NCBI RefSeq assembly: GCF_932526225.1
Contig: NC_064047.1
Location: 14,543,121-14,607,120 of the forward strand
Source of the DNA: Nematostella vectensis
Lineage: Eukaryota; Cnidaria; Anthozoa; Actiniaria; Edwardsiidae
Direction of reading: 5' to 3'
DNA: 64,000 nt
Under the pieces are notes generated by a model. The model made no database searches, had not been told where the DNA came from, and saw only the letters and a list, made by a program, of their open reading frames with translations. This document shows, piece after piece, positions 12,341-24,121 of this stretch (positions within the stretch are counted from its first letter, which is position 1; each line of letters starts with the position of its first letter). Both the position numbers and the translations under genes were made by a program.

Positions 12341-12680
12341 TTTGATAGGGTGGCTATAGATGGGAGGTAGAAAAAGGCTAGCAGTGAAATGTCAGGGGAG
12401 AACTGTGTATTTGACCTTCGAAGGAAGGTGATAATTACCTGTTGATAACTTCTTAGGATAACATATTATTCAATCTTGTGGAGTGTAATGTGAGATTGTT
12501 GACAATTAAATGGAATTACAAGGCCGGTGATGGGAATAAAATATGAAAGCGTGCAGATAGGGTATAAAAGAAAGAAATGGATGGCAAATAGGAGATAGAT
12601 AGTATAGGACAGTTGGCTCCTTGAGTACGGGGTGTTATATTGTGTTGTGTAGAGAGAGATTGTGTAACGATCGTTGCTTC
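12341..12680 (+). mobile_element. Probable 3' LTR of Gypsy A
   Basis: A GGGGG tract at 12335-12339, suggestive of a polypurine tract, precedes TGTAAGGG. A promoter-like TATAAAAG is at 12563. The block ends near 12680, where coding sequence of an unrelated Gypsy pol starts. No second copy is present in the window, so assignment as an LTR is by position and composition only. Confidence 0.4.
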
Positions 12681-14503
12681 AAATGATGGCATACCTGTCT
12701 CGCTACATCACCAACTTCTCAAGTCGATGCGAACCTCTGGGGAGACTGACACCCAAAGACGCAAGGTTCGAATGGAACGACGAGCAGCAAAAGGCGTTTG
12801 AAGACCTGAAGAGAGCGATAACTACGGCAGTCCTGATTCCCTACAAACCTGAACGGCAAACGCTGATTATCTGCGACGGCAGCCCAACTGGACTAGGAGG
12901 CGGTTTATTTCAGAAGACTGACGAAGGATACCAACCTGTACACTTCGTGAGCAGAACGCTGACAGACACAGAGAAACGCTACTTACAAATCGAGAGAGGC
13001 ACTTGCAGCAGAATTTACTACCACAAGACTTAACATGTACCTCCTACAATCACCACACTTCCAACTGGCGACAGATCACAAGCCATTACTACCGCTGTTG
13101 AACAAGTTACGGCCACGTATAGAGAGGATCGTGATGAGAATGCAAAACCTCCATTTCACAGCAATTCACATCGCAAGGGAAATCCAATATGACGGATTAT
13201 CTATCAAGACATGCGATTCCAGACGAAAAGCAATCGGACAGCGAGCACTACATCAAAGCAATAATAGAGACCAACCACGCAGTTGTTATGGAAACCATAC
13301 AGACAGCAACCAGAGAAGACCGAGTACTGCAGAAGTTACAGACAGCACTTCACACGGGACAATGGGACAAAAACGACCCTGACCTAGCACCGTACTATGA
13401 TGTACGAGCAGAGATCTACACAAGCGACGACGTAGTGTTAAGACTGTACAAGATAATTTCACCTGAATCTCTGAGGGACAAGATAATGACAATCTCTCAC
13501 AAGCAAAGACAAACAAAGACAAAGGAGCTACTAAAGCGGAAATACTGGTTCCCAAGAATGAACAAGCGGATTGAGGACATCGTTAGCACATGCTTCAGCT
13601 GCCAGGTATCAACAAACACACACCACACCGAGCCAGCTTAAATGACACGTTTACCAGAAAGACCACGGGAAACGGTAGAGGCGGACTTCTGTGGACCATT
13701 TCCAAACAACATGTACTAGTGGTCACAGACCAGTATTCAAGATACCCGGAAGTACAGTTTATCACATCAACAGCGCTTAAATCAACCCGTAAGAAACTTA
13801 AGATGTTTGCTACACACGGTGTACCAAAAGTCGTACAAACGGACCACCGTTCAATTCCACAGAATTCACAGAGTTTGCAGCTGAAGAAGGATTCAGACAT
13901 GAAAAAATCACACCTTGACACCCGAAAGCCCAATGCCAAGTTGAAAGCTTTAACAAGCTTATAAACAAGATAACGACATGCTATTAGCCTACAGAGACAC
14001 ACCACACCAAGCTACAAAGAGACACCCTACGAATTGATGATGAACAGAGAAGTAAGAACGAAATTGGAACACTTTCCAACAGACAAACCGACACAGGATA
14101 GTGAAAAAAATGTACCACGACAAAAGACACAGAGCAACAACACACAAGCTCACAGTAGGACAAGCCATTCTGATCAAGCGGGACAAGAAGACAAAAGCCC
14201 AAACACCATATGAAACGCATATCTATATCATCACTGAAACCAAAGGGTCAACAGTCAAGTCAAGGAGAATCGGAGATGAAAAGATTGTCGAGATGCATCA
14301 AGAGTTAAACAACTGAAGTCTGCGACACCGAACACACAGGAAGAAAGAGAGGAAGAGGGTAGAGATATAAAAAAGATACCACCATGCTTCAAGGAGCAAA
14401 CACACCAGCCAATACACCAGGCAGAAGTGACTTCACAGCCAAGACGATCAGGACGGGAACACATTTCTATATTTGACTGGAGACTGCGAGATTATTCGCA
14501 GTA
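12674..14503 (+). pseudogene. Ty3/Gypsy B pol: RNase H, integrase, C-terminus
   Basis: Starts at the RT/RNase H connection (YLSRYITNFSSRCEPL). RNase H shows LIICDGSPTGLGGGLFQ (first Asp) and LATDHKPL (last Asp). The integrase HHCC domain is at 13189-13610 (FSCQ, partial). The integrase core at 13640-13960 has VVTDQYSRYPEV for the catalytic Asp; the second Asp is in VQTD, and a shifted frame near 13940 holds the ESFNKLINKI Glu helix. A basic C-terminal domain at 14101-14320 has KKMYHDKRHRA and VLIKRD-like ILIKRDKK. Frameshifts near 13034, 13190, 13640, 13690 and 14325 inactivate it. Gag, protease and most of RT are absent. Confidence 0.82.
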
Positions 14504-14650
14504 AAAACAGTATGAACTAAATGGAAAGAACAGTGAACACTCAAAACGAGACACATTATTGTTACAGTTATGTATTGATTTAAAATATTTCCAGATTATG
14601 ATTGCACATAGAAATGATTCTCTATAATTATATATACATATTAAGTATCT

Positions 14651-14840
14651 GAAAAGGGAGGAATATAGTAATCTAATGACTTAATGATTACGTCATATTA
14701 ATCACATGATCACAAATATTGTAATTAGCATATAGCACATGTATGATTAGGGAGAAGTTAAATCACACAGATCTACAATAAACACGTACCGTATTCACTC
14801 ATGGCTTTCTGATAATAGAACCACGATCAGGTCACAACAG
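14651..14840 (+). mobile_element. Polypurine tract and 3' LTR of Gypsy B
   Basis: GAAAAGGGAGGA at 14651-14662 is a polypurine tract about 150 bp after the pol stop. The following roughly 175 bp contains TGACTTAATGATTACGTCAT and an AATAAA polyadenylation signal at 14777-14782. It ends near 14840. No 5' partner exists in the window, so the LTR boundaries are approximate. Confidence 0.5.
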
Positions 14841-15150
14841 AAAATATCAACCAAAAACTTCACTTGTTGGAGCAGGGTGTTTCGCACCTGCACTTCCATT
14901 CTTTGCCTGATTTCGGAAGCACGGTACTAAGTTACAGGCCCTTTCATATCCCAGGTATAAGCTTTCCTTATACTTACATAGCTTCGTTCTACTCATCACC
15001 AGTCAGAATTATATAATAGTAACATCAAATCTTTATTTTAGAATGTTTTCATAAACATATTATTAACTTCGTTCTATTTATGTTTTTTAAGACTTGACAC
15101 TGTTTTGACACTAGGTCGTTCAACCTAATCCATACTAAAGAAAAACGTAA
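14841..15150. other. No gene recognised
   Basis: AT-rich DNA downstream of Gypsy B; no coding or repeat structure seen. Confidence 0.4.
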
Positions 15151-15268
15151 ATATCATGGGCCTTAGAAAAAATAGCACCTCATTAAATATTCTGATATCA
15201 TGATATATCACTATATCATGGGCCTTAGAAGTAATTGTACCTTATTAAATATTCTGATAATATCGTGA
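15150..15268. repeat. Direct duplication of a roughly 55-bp AT-rich unit
   Basis: TATCATGGGCCTTAGAA followed by TTAAATATTCTGATA occurs at about 15152 and again at about 15212, a 59-60 bp period. A partial third trace (TTTGGGGCCTTAAA) lies near 15340. Confidence 0.6.
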
Positions 15269-15387
15269 TACACAAATGCTTATATGATAAAAAACCCTTT
15301 GAAGAATATCAAAATATCAACCCCTACCAGACTATAAATCATGATATTTGGGGCCTTAAATACAAGAAACATGTAACAATCCTGCAC

Positions 15388-15549
15388 ATCTCTCTCCCTT
15401 TTAATCAGGTTACACCAGCGATCTCGTGGATTCTTTGGGGGACACTTGAACAAGCTAAGCCCTGTTAGACCGCCATCTTCTTTCGAATATTGGGCATTCG
15501 AGCAGCCAAAATAAGTACATTCTCGACCGAAACCAGAACTTTTTCTCTT
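15388..15549 (-). pseudogene. THAP zinc-finger exon fragment
   Basis: On the minus strand the sequence reads ECTYFGCSNAQ, then LSLFKCPPKNPRDRWCNLIKRE. This matches the N-terminal half of a C2CH THAP domain: the first Cys pair, the F-x-x-P block and the invariant Trp. The second half (C-x2-H and AVPTIF) is not found nearby, so this is a lone exon or fragment. THAP domains bind DNA in P-element-, Kolobok- and ISL2EU-type transposases and host regulators. Confidence 0.5.
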
Positions 15550-15589
15550 ATTTGATAGTTCCATAGATTTTTTACAACACATCCAAGCG

Positions 15590-16949
15590 TATTGTAAAGT
15601 TTTCCGAGGTATTTTTAAGCATTCAGAGGCGTATTTAAGACATCACACGGATTTTCACAATTTGTTACTGGTTTGCTTCTACATTTTGCTGTGTTCCAAT
15701 TTGCCTCATTTCCAATCCGCCAGCAAGCTCTGTCAGCGGTTATCCAAATAATCAATAAGAACCTGAAAAGGGAGTATTACCAGGTTCACACACCGCGATC
15801 ATGGAAACCAGTGGCTCAGTTTTACAGTGTCGCATGCTATAGCGCAATGGCTCTTCTCTGACTTTTATTCCTTTACACTTCATTAATGTCGAAATGGATC
15901 ACTCTTACACAAAATTCTAATTGAAAAACATGGGGAATCGACCAAGCAATTCGTGTACCAAAAAGACTACTGGATTCCACTCCAACTCACATAGATTTGT
16001 CGGTAAATATAAGCTCGTGTGAACATAAATATCATGATGAAATACACGTGCGGTTGTCAAATGAATATAAATATCTAGGGGTAATAGCGGAGCCAGCGCA
16101 GCAGTATAAAAAAAAGATTTATAACTTTGCAACTGAGTTTTTTGGTCATCGCGCGGGAGCCTTGTGGTTCTGCATCGCCTGCCTGCCCGCGCAAGCTATG
16201 TAACCACGCTTCGCGTGGAAAACCATTCGAGAAACTCTATTACTGTCATGGATTGCTTAAATCAAGGAATTTACAATTTTCTCAGAGTCCGCTGTCGAAT
16301 TTCGCCTCAAACAAACTGGTTATCACACGGCGGAAGATCGATTAACTCTACCGATTCACAACAAGTAGAGATGAAAGAAAGTCTACGAAAGAAAGTCTTT
16401 ACAAAATGCCTGAAATATAAGAAAGGACCCATGTCTAAAGACGAAGAAATCGAGGACAATAGGGACCTTACGTTATGACGAAGCGGTCTGTCTAAGCGGC
16501 AGACGGGAAGTAAATATGGTACGAATTTGCATAAATGTCACGCACGTGGTCGCCTCAACTAGAGGGGAGGCGGTCGAATCGCTCACTTCCGTCGCGTCGC
16601 GAGTGTAAGAAGGTTAGTATAGGCCTTTACCTGCTATTCTTCGACCTATCAAAGAAAGATGCTGCACCTCTACAAATACTACAGTTTCTTTGACAAATAG
16701 CTCTCGATAAAAGCACTGGATAAGCAGTTTTAGTTATTATTAAACCACCACTGTAAGGCAGCCACTTTTCCAACAGATTAATGGAGTGTTTGTTGTTTTG
16801 AGGGGCCATAAAATTAAATGATTGTCTCAAGATAAGTCTATAATAGATAATAGAGGGGACAATAACAAAGAGGTGGTCTATAGTATTTTATTACTTTTCT
16901 TGTGAAACACAGTTAAGCGGCCCCCCTATCAAATTCAAGGACTGTAAAC
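15590..16949. other. No gene recognised; possible repeat fragments
   Basis: Several ORFs of 60-104 codons (for example 15997-16203 and 16164-16478) overlap in different frames without a recognisable domain. A YKYLGVI string at 16066 is reminiscent of LINE thumb regions but stands alone. The 16140-16330 segment looks like a dispersed repeat. Confidence 0.4.
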
Positions 16950-17970
16950 CTGGTGGCGGGAGATTAAGAAGCTTGGTGGTATTTCTGCGCCTGTCGGTGG
17001 TATTGCAAACTTGATTCAACATATTGCTGATGACATTGTCGCAGAATCCCAACAAGCAGAATTAGTGTGTGTCACGAACACGATCAACGAGGCATTCCTT
17101 GAACCAATGGGAGTATTTTCACCCCTTCCACACTCCGCACACGCCCATTTCCCTCCGGATGACATACTCCAGGTATTAAACTATCAGTACTTCAGAAGCT
17201 CTCTGCTTCTAATCCATGCAAAGCATCTGGCCCAGATGGCATTCGTGGTTTGGTTCTGGATGAGTGCGGACCTCCTAGTTACGCCAGCCTCCTTTGGGGA
17301 GGCTCGACTCCAGCAGTTTTGGAAAGATGCTGATATTGGCCCGGTTCCAAAACAAAAGCCTATAAATGATGTAAATAAAGATCTTCGTCCGATATCCTTA
17401 ACGCTGGTTCTCTCTAAAGTTGCGGAGGATTATGTTGTGGAGCACTTTGTTAAACCAGCAATTTTTGCAAGGGTTGACCGGCGCCAATTCGGAACTGTTC
17501 CTGGATCAAACACCGCACATGCTCTTAAAAGCATGATCCATTTATGGCTATCCGCTACTGATGGGAATGGTGCGACAGTCAGATCTTACTTGACTTTCGT
17601 AAAGCATTCGACATGACTGACCATCGGATTCTGGTCGACAAGCTCCATGCCTATGACTTCACCCCCTCGGTAATCTTGTGGATTGTTGATTTTCTCTCCT
17701 GTTGCCAAAAAAGGGTTAAGCTTGGCCAAGCCTGCTTCTCGGAATGGGGCGCAATTCCATCAGGCATCCCACAAGGCACGAAGCTCGGTCACTGGTTATT
17801 TCTCATTATGATTTACCTTGATGCCTAAGGGGTCTACCTCTGGAAGTACGTAGATGACACCACTCTGGCTGAGGTTGTAACCAAAGAAGAGAAAAGTACC
17901 GTCCAGCATTCCTTTGACGAGTTGTCCTGCAAAGCAGCCAGTTGCATAGTCTCCTTCCAACTCAAAACAT
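16950..17970 (+). pseudogene. LINE reverse transcriptase pseudogene
   Basis: Begins in the EN-RT linker (WREIKKLGG at 16953) and passes into RT. PVPKQKPINDVNKDLRPISL is at 17340-17400, the GTVPGSNTAHAL block near 17500, a frameshift at motif A near 17610 (TFVKHSTstop against the expected DFRKAFD), then GIPQGTKLGHWLFLIM at 17765 and KYVDDTTLAE at 17845-17870, the catalytic x-V-D-D box. The sequence stops matching at about 17970, so thumb and 3' end are lost. Confidence 0.82.
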
Positions 17971-18914
17971 GAACCCAGTAAATTTAAGGCGCACGCGCAC
18001 TTTCAATGTACAGCCGTTACGCACAAAAAGAACATGGCAAAGTTTCATCTACCACCATTTCTTGAACCATTTAAAATTAAGTAGTTGACTTATTAAATAT
18101 CTTTAATATACAATTTTACATCATTTTAATATTTTTCATTATATGAGTTATTGCTTACATATTTTCAAATTTTTAATATTATTATTATAATTGTAACATA
18201 GATGGTTTATTCATAAAACATTGCAGCTAGTAGGCTGAATTACGTCTATCTATCTAGCTTGATTGCACTCAATGTACTATCTGTTAGGAGTATGACAGTT
18301 ACAACCAGAGTGAGTAATCTATATAAACAATATAATTAATTCCATTCTTTAGGGGTTATCACTTGTAAGCGCAAAGTAAACAAGAAGACCTCTAAGCTAT
18401 CATTTTGTTTAGACAAAAAAAATTGGTATCAAATGAAAGCGCTATATAGAAACCCTCGAATATATCAAGATATTTTTCATGAAGAGTCTACTGTCATCAT
18501 GTATATATTATCCTAGTCGTCAAACACAAAATACTTTGGGTAAGTAGAGGGCACAAGCTAGCATAGAGAACAAAGTCACAGCAGAACTGGAACCGTAATG
18601 GAATTCAGAAATTAAGTCTTAAATGAGCTTGCTATATCTATATCTTCAAATTGCTTTGATCAACCTCAATGTGCTATCTCTTAGGGATTAATTTTCTGTT
18701 ACAACCAAAAAAAAAAAACATATTGTAATATCATAGTAAGAGTGGATCCAAACCTTAGGGTTAGAGTAGACAAAGACAATAGGCATTAAGATTACTTCTT
18801 GTTCATTCCTAAGCGCCAACAGCATTTTAACTTAGGCCTTGAGGCAGTCTATACGTGTTAATTTTGACCTGTCAAAATGGGTAATTAATAACTTATGTTA
18901 ACTCATCATATTTT
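17971..18914. other. AT-rich stretch with one diverged duplication
   Basis: No gene. A block containing CTCAATGT(A/G)CTATCT and ending GTTACAACCA occurs near 18268-18309 and again near 18664-18710. Confidence 0.45.
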
Positions 18915-20160
18915 CTAGTGACGTCAATGATGAGGTCACAATCAATGGACATCAAGTCGCTTTACAAGGTTATTTCAAACAACGAGGGACTCCAAGCTTT
19001 AAAGTATTACCTCGACAAACGTGAGGTAAAGGATCCCCCTACGGAAACTCTACTCCGTATGGCCGAGCTTCTTCTAACTCTTAACACATTCGAGTTCAAC
19101 GGCCAATATTACAAACAGACCGGAGGAGTAGCCATGGGAAGTAAACTAGGTCCTAATTATGCATGTCTTTTCTTAGGATACATAGAAGAACAAATGCTAT
19201 CAAGCTAAACGGGGAAGAAACCGGACCTATACAAAAGAAACATGGACGACATCGCCGGTGCTTCATCCTGCAGTGAACAAAACTCACTACTTTCCTAGAG
19301 TATGCATCTACATTCCACCAAAATTTAGAATTTACCTGGTCAATCTCCAAGGATAAACTACCATCCCTGGACATCTTAATGGTCTTACAAGATCACCGCA
19401 TTGCCTCCACTACAAAGCAACAGATAGTCACTCGTATCTTAACTTTGACTCATCACACCCCTCCAAGTGCAACACATCCATTTCTTACAGCCGATTCTTA
19501 CGCGTTCGAATTTCACTATTTCCAGGGATTACCCCCTGGAAATAGTGAAAAGAGGACGAGAGCAGGCGCAATGAAAAATCGTGGTGATCTACTATCACAC
19601 ACCAGGGCAACGACACCGCTTAAGACAGACACCACTTGTCACAACTTTTCACCCAAAGAACCGCGAGGTGTCCACCATCCTTGAACGTAATTTTAACATC
19701 TTACGCAACGATGTCGGTACGAAATAAATATTCCCTAAACCCCCTCTGAAAGCCTTCAGACGTGATCGGGAACTTGAAGGACATCTTGGTTCACAGCAGC
19801 ATACCATCAGACACTGATCAAGTAGTAGGAACCTACCTTTGCGGCAGGGGAGATTGCCGAAAATGTCCATTTGTTAATTGCGTAATTTAGCACGTAGTGA
19901 TTGATTTTCCGCGTAATTTAGCAAAGAATCCCGCGTAATTTTAGAATCCCTGGATAAACACCAAGGCTAAACTACCAGTACCAGCTTATTTAAATCAAAT
20001 GAATCATGCTGTCAATGATATAAAGGTGGCGGTGCTGGTAGCCGGCCTTATGGACACCGATACCCGAAAACGAGTGGAGTCCAAGCTTATCATCAAACAC
20101 AACACCCTGGCGCCGAGCGATGAAGGCATTGCCGAAACGTCGAAAAAAAAAATAGAACCC
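18915..20160 (+). pseudogene. Penelope-like element: RT and probable GIY-YIG remnant
   Basis: The ORF at 18918-19206 contains the RT block FNGQYYKQTGGVAMGSKLGP and ACLFLGYIEE. Downstream, broken frames hold LYKRNMDDIAG at 19229-19260 (catalytic YIDD decayed to NMDD), the LVTTFHPKNREVS region near 19630, and FPKPPLKAFRRDRELE near 19735. At 19985-20150 a segment with AVLVAGLMDTDTRKRVESKL and HNTLAP resembles the end of the GIY-YIG endonuclease of Penelope elements. Many stops; dead. Its 5' edge coincides with a TGACGTCA-bearing repeat that also lies at 24.6-24.9 kb. Confidence 0.72.
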
Positions 20161-20221
20161 AGTGATTCAAGAAATTGTTGTATATAAATAAGCACAAGAC
20201 AATCACTGCACAGGACTAAAA

Positions 20222-20288
20222 TCACTACTACGTGACTATATTGGTGCAACCTCAATGACACCTCCATGACACATACCAAGATTGGTTG
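20222..20288. repeat. TGACACxTACCAAG repeat unit, left flank of TTAA element
   Basis: The segment ACGTGACTATATTG..TGCA..C..TGACACCT.CATGACACATACC is shared with the units at 24660-24750. The TTAA element is inserted immediately after this unit's TTGGTTGT, so the array predates the insertion. Confidence 0.65.
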
Positions 20289-20292
20289 TTAA
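20289..20292. repeat. TTAA target-site duplication, left
   Basis: TTAA directly abuts the left terminal inverted repeat; its partner lies at 24506-24509. Confidence 0.8.
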
Positions 20293-20525
20293 AGAGCCTC
20301 AGTCACGAAACGAAAATAGAGTTTATTTGAATATTGATATCTGAAAAACACTGGCTGAAAATTTGAGCGAAATCGTTTAAAACCTCGAAAAGTTATTGTT
20401 TTTTAGGGAATTTCAAACTTTCCGCGCTTTTTGTCCCCTCCATCAATCGCTCGGCCAAGCAATCACGTGACGACGCTTTCGATCACGTGTGCGTGCTCGG
20501 CGTCATAATGTTGGTTTAGTTCAAT

Positions 20526-22470
20526 ATGGCGGACAGAGAAAGTAAGACGTGCGACGGTGACCCTCGCGATAAAAGGAAAAAATAAGGGCCGATTTTGTGT
20601 AGCAGGCCTACCGAATAATGTTAGCTGCAAAAATACGTCTTACACGGATAATATTTCGATGCATAACTTTCCCAAAGACCGCAAATTGAGGCACGAGTGA
20701 GAGAAATTTGTACGGAAACATTGACCGGACTTTCGTGCACGAGGTGACAACATCTCACTATATTCGGACCACTTCAAGAAAGAGTGTTATGATGGGCCGA
20801 AGCTCAATGTTGGAAATTTAAAGTTTAATAGACGGCTAATCCCCGGGTCGATTCCAACCGAGGACGGCGGTAAGAAGACAATAGGAACCGTCCGCTCGTG
20901 ATCAAAGACACGTAAGTTTTCAAATGTGTGAAATCTGTAAGCATGTTCGCCTGTTTTAAGTAATAATTTTCATGCCAATACCGCAGATAGGCCATTTTAC
21001 CATGATATATTTATATCCTTTTTATATATATGCAAAGGGTTTCGTAGCCTAGACACCATGCATCACACAAGTTGGATAAACTGGCTGTAAAGCAATCTAG
21101 ACAAAAAGAGAAAAAAAAATTTACCCCTAAAAATGTTATTTTTCATGTAACAGACCTTTTGGGTTGTTTTTTCTAGCAAACAAATAATTGCAACACTCCA
21201 AGGAAAATTCACTTTAAACTAAATTTACCACCTGGTTTCAATATTATTTATTATTTTCCTTCATTTTATCAGACTACTTCGTTGCTATGGTGATTTCTTT
21301 TAACCCTATGAAACAGAAGAGTTGAGTAACAGAGATGTTTTCCCATAAAATAGACACCAAAGACATCCCTCTCATCTGGAATTATTAATTGGAACATAGC
21401 CCTTGAGGAGGCCTGAAGTAGTTGTCTTTTGTAAGCCTTGTCTTTGGTGTCTTATTACCGAAGGCTTACAAAAGACAACTATTTCAGGCCTCCTAAAGGG
21501 CTATGTTCCAACTAATAATTCCAGAGAGGGTATTGTTATTTAACTTGGTCTCTGATTGGGTATTGTCGCTAACACATTTTATTCTAGAAGTAGTTGGGAT
21601 ATTTAAATTTCTCTAGGGAATGTCCTAACCCCTCAACCTTAGGGTGAGAGACAATTGTTTTGAATGGAAACTTTGCTCACAAAACTAAGGTTTTATTGTA
21701 CAATCTATGCCTGTCATAATTATTTATCTTATTGTTTGCAGACTATGTAGATGATATCAGCAAGGTACTCTTCACTGTACCACTGGAGGAGTTGACAGCT
21801 ATTCGTGAGAGATACCAAAAAAGGTGCCAGAGCCCCTTAGCCAACAATTTCCAAATAGAGTGTCCAGAAGTGAAGCCATCCAGGTTTATGAGAAGAGGAA
21901 AAGGCATAGCACCACCCCCCTTTATCCATCAGGTATGTGTGGCAATGGCTTAAGGCCTGGCTAAACATTTAAACATGTTTGTCAAACATTGCATTTGGTG
22001 GATATCCACACCTTCAACAGCAGTGAAAAAATAACTAAAAAAGAACCACAAACAAAATGCACCGTGAAAGCATTTGCAAAGACTTACTACTCAGATTGAT
22101 GCCTATAGTACAACATACTTGTCTGGACTGTTCAATTTAGATCCTTTTTTGCTCTTGCAGCTATTTCTATTGTTGTTGTTGTTTTTTTTTTAATAAATAT
22201 TACAGGTTGATTTTGTTGAAAATTGTCTTTTTGTTTTATAGCCAGCCAGATAAAAAAAATAATCCACCCTTTCTATGTAGCACAGAACTAGACTTAATAG
22301 TTCTCTTTTTAAACATGATTTTGTAGTTGATGTCCAAGAGGACATGAGAGCTGCTGCGCAGGAACAACCCACAGCTGCCCCAAAAGCAAGAAAGATAGAA
22401 CCTCGTTGTAAAAAATGCAATGCACCAATGAAAGCCACAGTAAGAAAACATGTCCTGATAGAGCCACCAG
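20526..22470 (+). pseudogene. THAP-domain gene of the TTAA element, several exons, decayed
   Basis: Exon 1 (20526-20911, donor GTAAGT) starts MADRESKT. After a 1-nt slip in the A-run near 20577 it encodes a THAP domain: FCVAG..NNVSCKNTSYT, MHNFPKD, then SDHFKKECYD and FNRRLIPGSIPT. The THAP third Cys is Tyr (LYSDHF). In-frame TGA codons replace a Trp and two probable Arg (CGA) codons. Exon 2 (21742-21932; acceptor TTTGCAG, donor GTATGT) encodes a charged segment ending PPPFIHQ and joins exon 1 in phase. A third exon near 22327-22487 holds RCKKCNAPMK and, after a 1-nt slip, an H-x4-C, together a CCHC-like knuckle. Its phase with exon 2 does not match, so a missing exon or decay is likely. Confidence 0.68.
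21367..21530. mobile_element. 164-bp foldback (hairpin) element in THAP-gene intron
   Basis: CCCTCTCATCTGGAATTATT at the left is mirrored by AATAATTCCAGAGAGGG at the right. Pairing continues inward almost without break through GGAACATAGCCCTT, GGAGGCCTGAA and AGACAACT/AGTTGTCT to a loop near 21442-21462. No target duplication is obvious. It fits a foldback MITE; a transcribed copy would form a roughly 70-bp hairpin. Confidence 0.85.
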
Positions 22471-22953
22471 TTAGATTAAGTTAGTGGGAGTTGGATTAAA
22501 TTAGAGTGATTTCAATTTGTGAAACAGTTAGTGTTAATTGATACCACTCTCTATTTTACATTTGTAGATGGAATTCACAGATATTGTTTTGCTGATTATT
22601 TTTTTTCAACATCAATGTAGATTTTTTTCCATTGACTGAGTTGACTGCAAAATTGGATCAATATTACTCACTTTCAATAAATAGTAACAAGAAAACATCT
22701 ATAAATACGTTATTTAATATTTTGCCCATTTGGTAAAATAAATACAAAATATAATTAATTTAAAAATAAATTCATCAGGGTTTTTTTTTCAGGGTGTTTT
22801 TTGCTATTTTTATCTATCAAACATGTACATATATTTCAAGAACTATACAAATCAAACTATACAAAATAAAATCATGAAAAGATATATATATATATATATC
22901 CAGTACTCATTGGTTGAGCCATATTCGGAATGTAGCCATACATCAATGCCTCA
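22471..22953. other. Convergent 3' region between the two genes of the TTAA element
   Basis: AT-rich, with a (TA)n run at 22882-22899 and no coding signal. It separates the 3' ends of the THAP and ballast genes. Confidence 0.45.
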
Positions 22954-24121
22954 TCAGCTCCTGGCCTCCTGATATCCCCTTGGCCGTAGGTGCCGTGTCT
23001 GATATCTTGTCCGTATGTCATTATAAATGCACGCAGACAATGGGCAAGTGTTTTCCCATCCCATATGGCCACATATCCACCGAATTATCCAGCGATAGGC
23101 AACTGACCTAAAAAATCTGTAAAATAGCACAAAGAATTACGTTGTCATAGGCAACAGCAATAACTAATTAGTTATGTGTGAGGATAAAAAAGACATTTCT
23201 TCAGGGTCAAAGGCTGCTCCTATCTTCCACAAAGTATGAACTCGCTAAGAAATAAATTATACCCCATAATAAAAATCACAGTTAACGATGTCTTTATTAA
23301 TAAAAAAAACTTCGAAAAACAATTTATAACAGCAATAAGTTAAATGGTGCTTGTATCCTCAATAGCCCATGAGGTAAGGGGAAATTTGTGAAAAACTGCA
23401 ATGCTTTTGGGCTAAAAAAAATATGGAGATAGCTCTTCTACTCCCTCAATTTCAAATGGTCCGACTATGTGAAAATAACAGATATCAAAGAGCGAAGACC
23501 CTGAACCAAAACCTGTAATCGCATGGGTTAGAACTTCGTATATGGCATTTTATATTTATATGATTCTCAACTACGTATAACAAAAAAATTCCTTACTCGT
23601 TCTCCGATACTCCTGTACGCCGCCTGTATGCTTGCCCTGTCCTTGCCTTCAGCAATGGCGCCACGTTTTGAAGGACGGCCTTGTTAGTCATTGCTCTGTA
23701 GTCCTCGTGCAGTGTGATGCATGATAAGTTCTCAATCGAACCGTCGAATGTTAGTTTGCCATGAACATACTCAATTTCTCTACAGCATCGATGCTCAAGA
23801 GCGCCGCTTAGCTCATTCTTTGCACAATGTTGACACTTGCACCTATAATTAACAACAAACGTGAGATTTCGCGACTCGATCGTTTCTCAGACAAAACATA
23901 GGGTAAACAATTTACCATTCCTGGACAGGTATTGTCTCATCCTCTCTGTCGGCCAGGATCTGGGGCCTCAGGCCATCGGGGTCGTTCGATTCCTCATCAA
24001 TTTCTTCCCCGTAGCCCGGAGGTTTATCCGTGTAGGGCTCAAACTGGGTCTCTACCTCAGCAAACTCCTCACTTTTGTAGCCTTCGTTTTCGTCTGAAGA
24101 ATTCGACGAACTCTCAGTCAT
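22954..24121 (-). CDS. P2X7-type cysteine-rich (ballast/P2RX7_C) domain protein, three exons
   Basis: Exon 1 is 24121-23916 (an alternative start is 24139), exon 2 is 23842-23597 and exon 3 is 23116-22954. Splice sites are GT-AG (donors GTAAAT and GTAAGG; acceptors ATTATAG and TTTACAG), and the lengths 206+246+163 give an open frame of 204 codons. Exon 1 is Ser/Glu/Asp-rich. The exon 1-2 join creates EWCKCQHC; exon 2 continues with HRCCREIEYV and CITLHEDYRA, and exon 3 has SVAYRWIIRWI and LSACIYNDIRTRY. This order (WCxCxxC, CCRE, CIT, AYR...W, C...IR) is that of the zinc-binding cytosolic 'ballast' domain of vertebrate P2X7. There is no channel domain, so it is not a receptor. Its role in the element is unknown. 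Confidence 0.8.

Noticed and set aside
12341-12680. Promoter and first exon of a host gene (TATAAAAG at 12563)
   Set aside because: Position after a G tract at the end of Gypsy A makes an LTR more likely; no exon follows except unrelated Gypsy B pol.
16530-16610. tRNA/SINE-like B box (GGTCGAATC)
   Set aside because: The B box lacks a base, no A box or cloverleaf is found, and there is no tail.
22954-24121. P2X7 receptor gene
   Set aside because: Only the cysteine-rich cytosolic domain is encoded; no transmembrane helices or extracellular P2X domain lie upstream, where the TIR begins.
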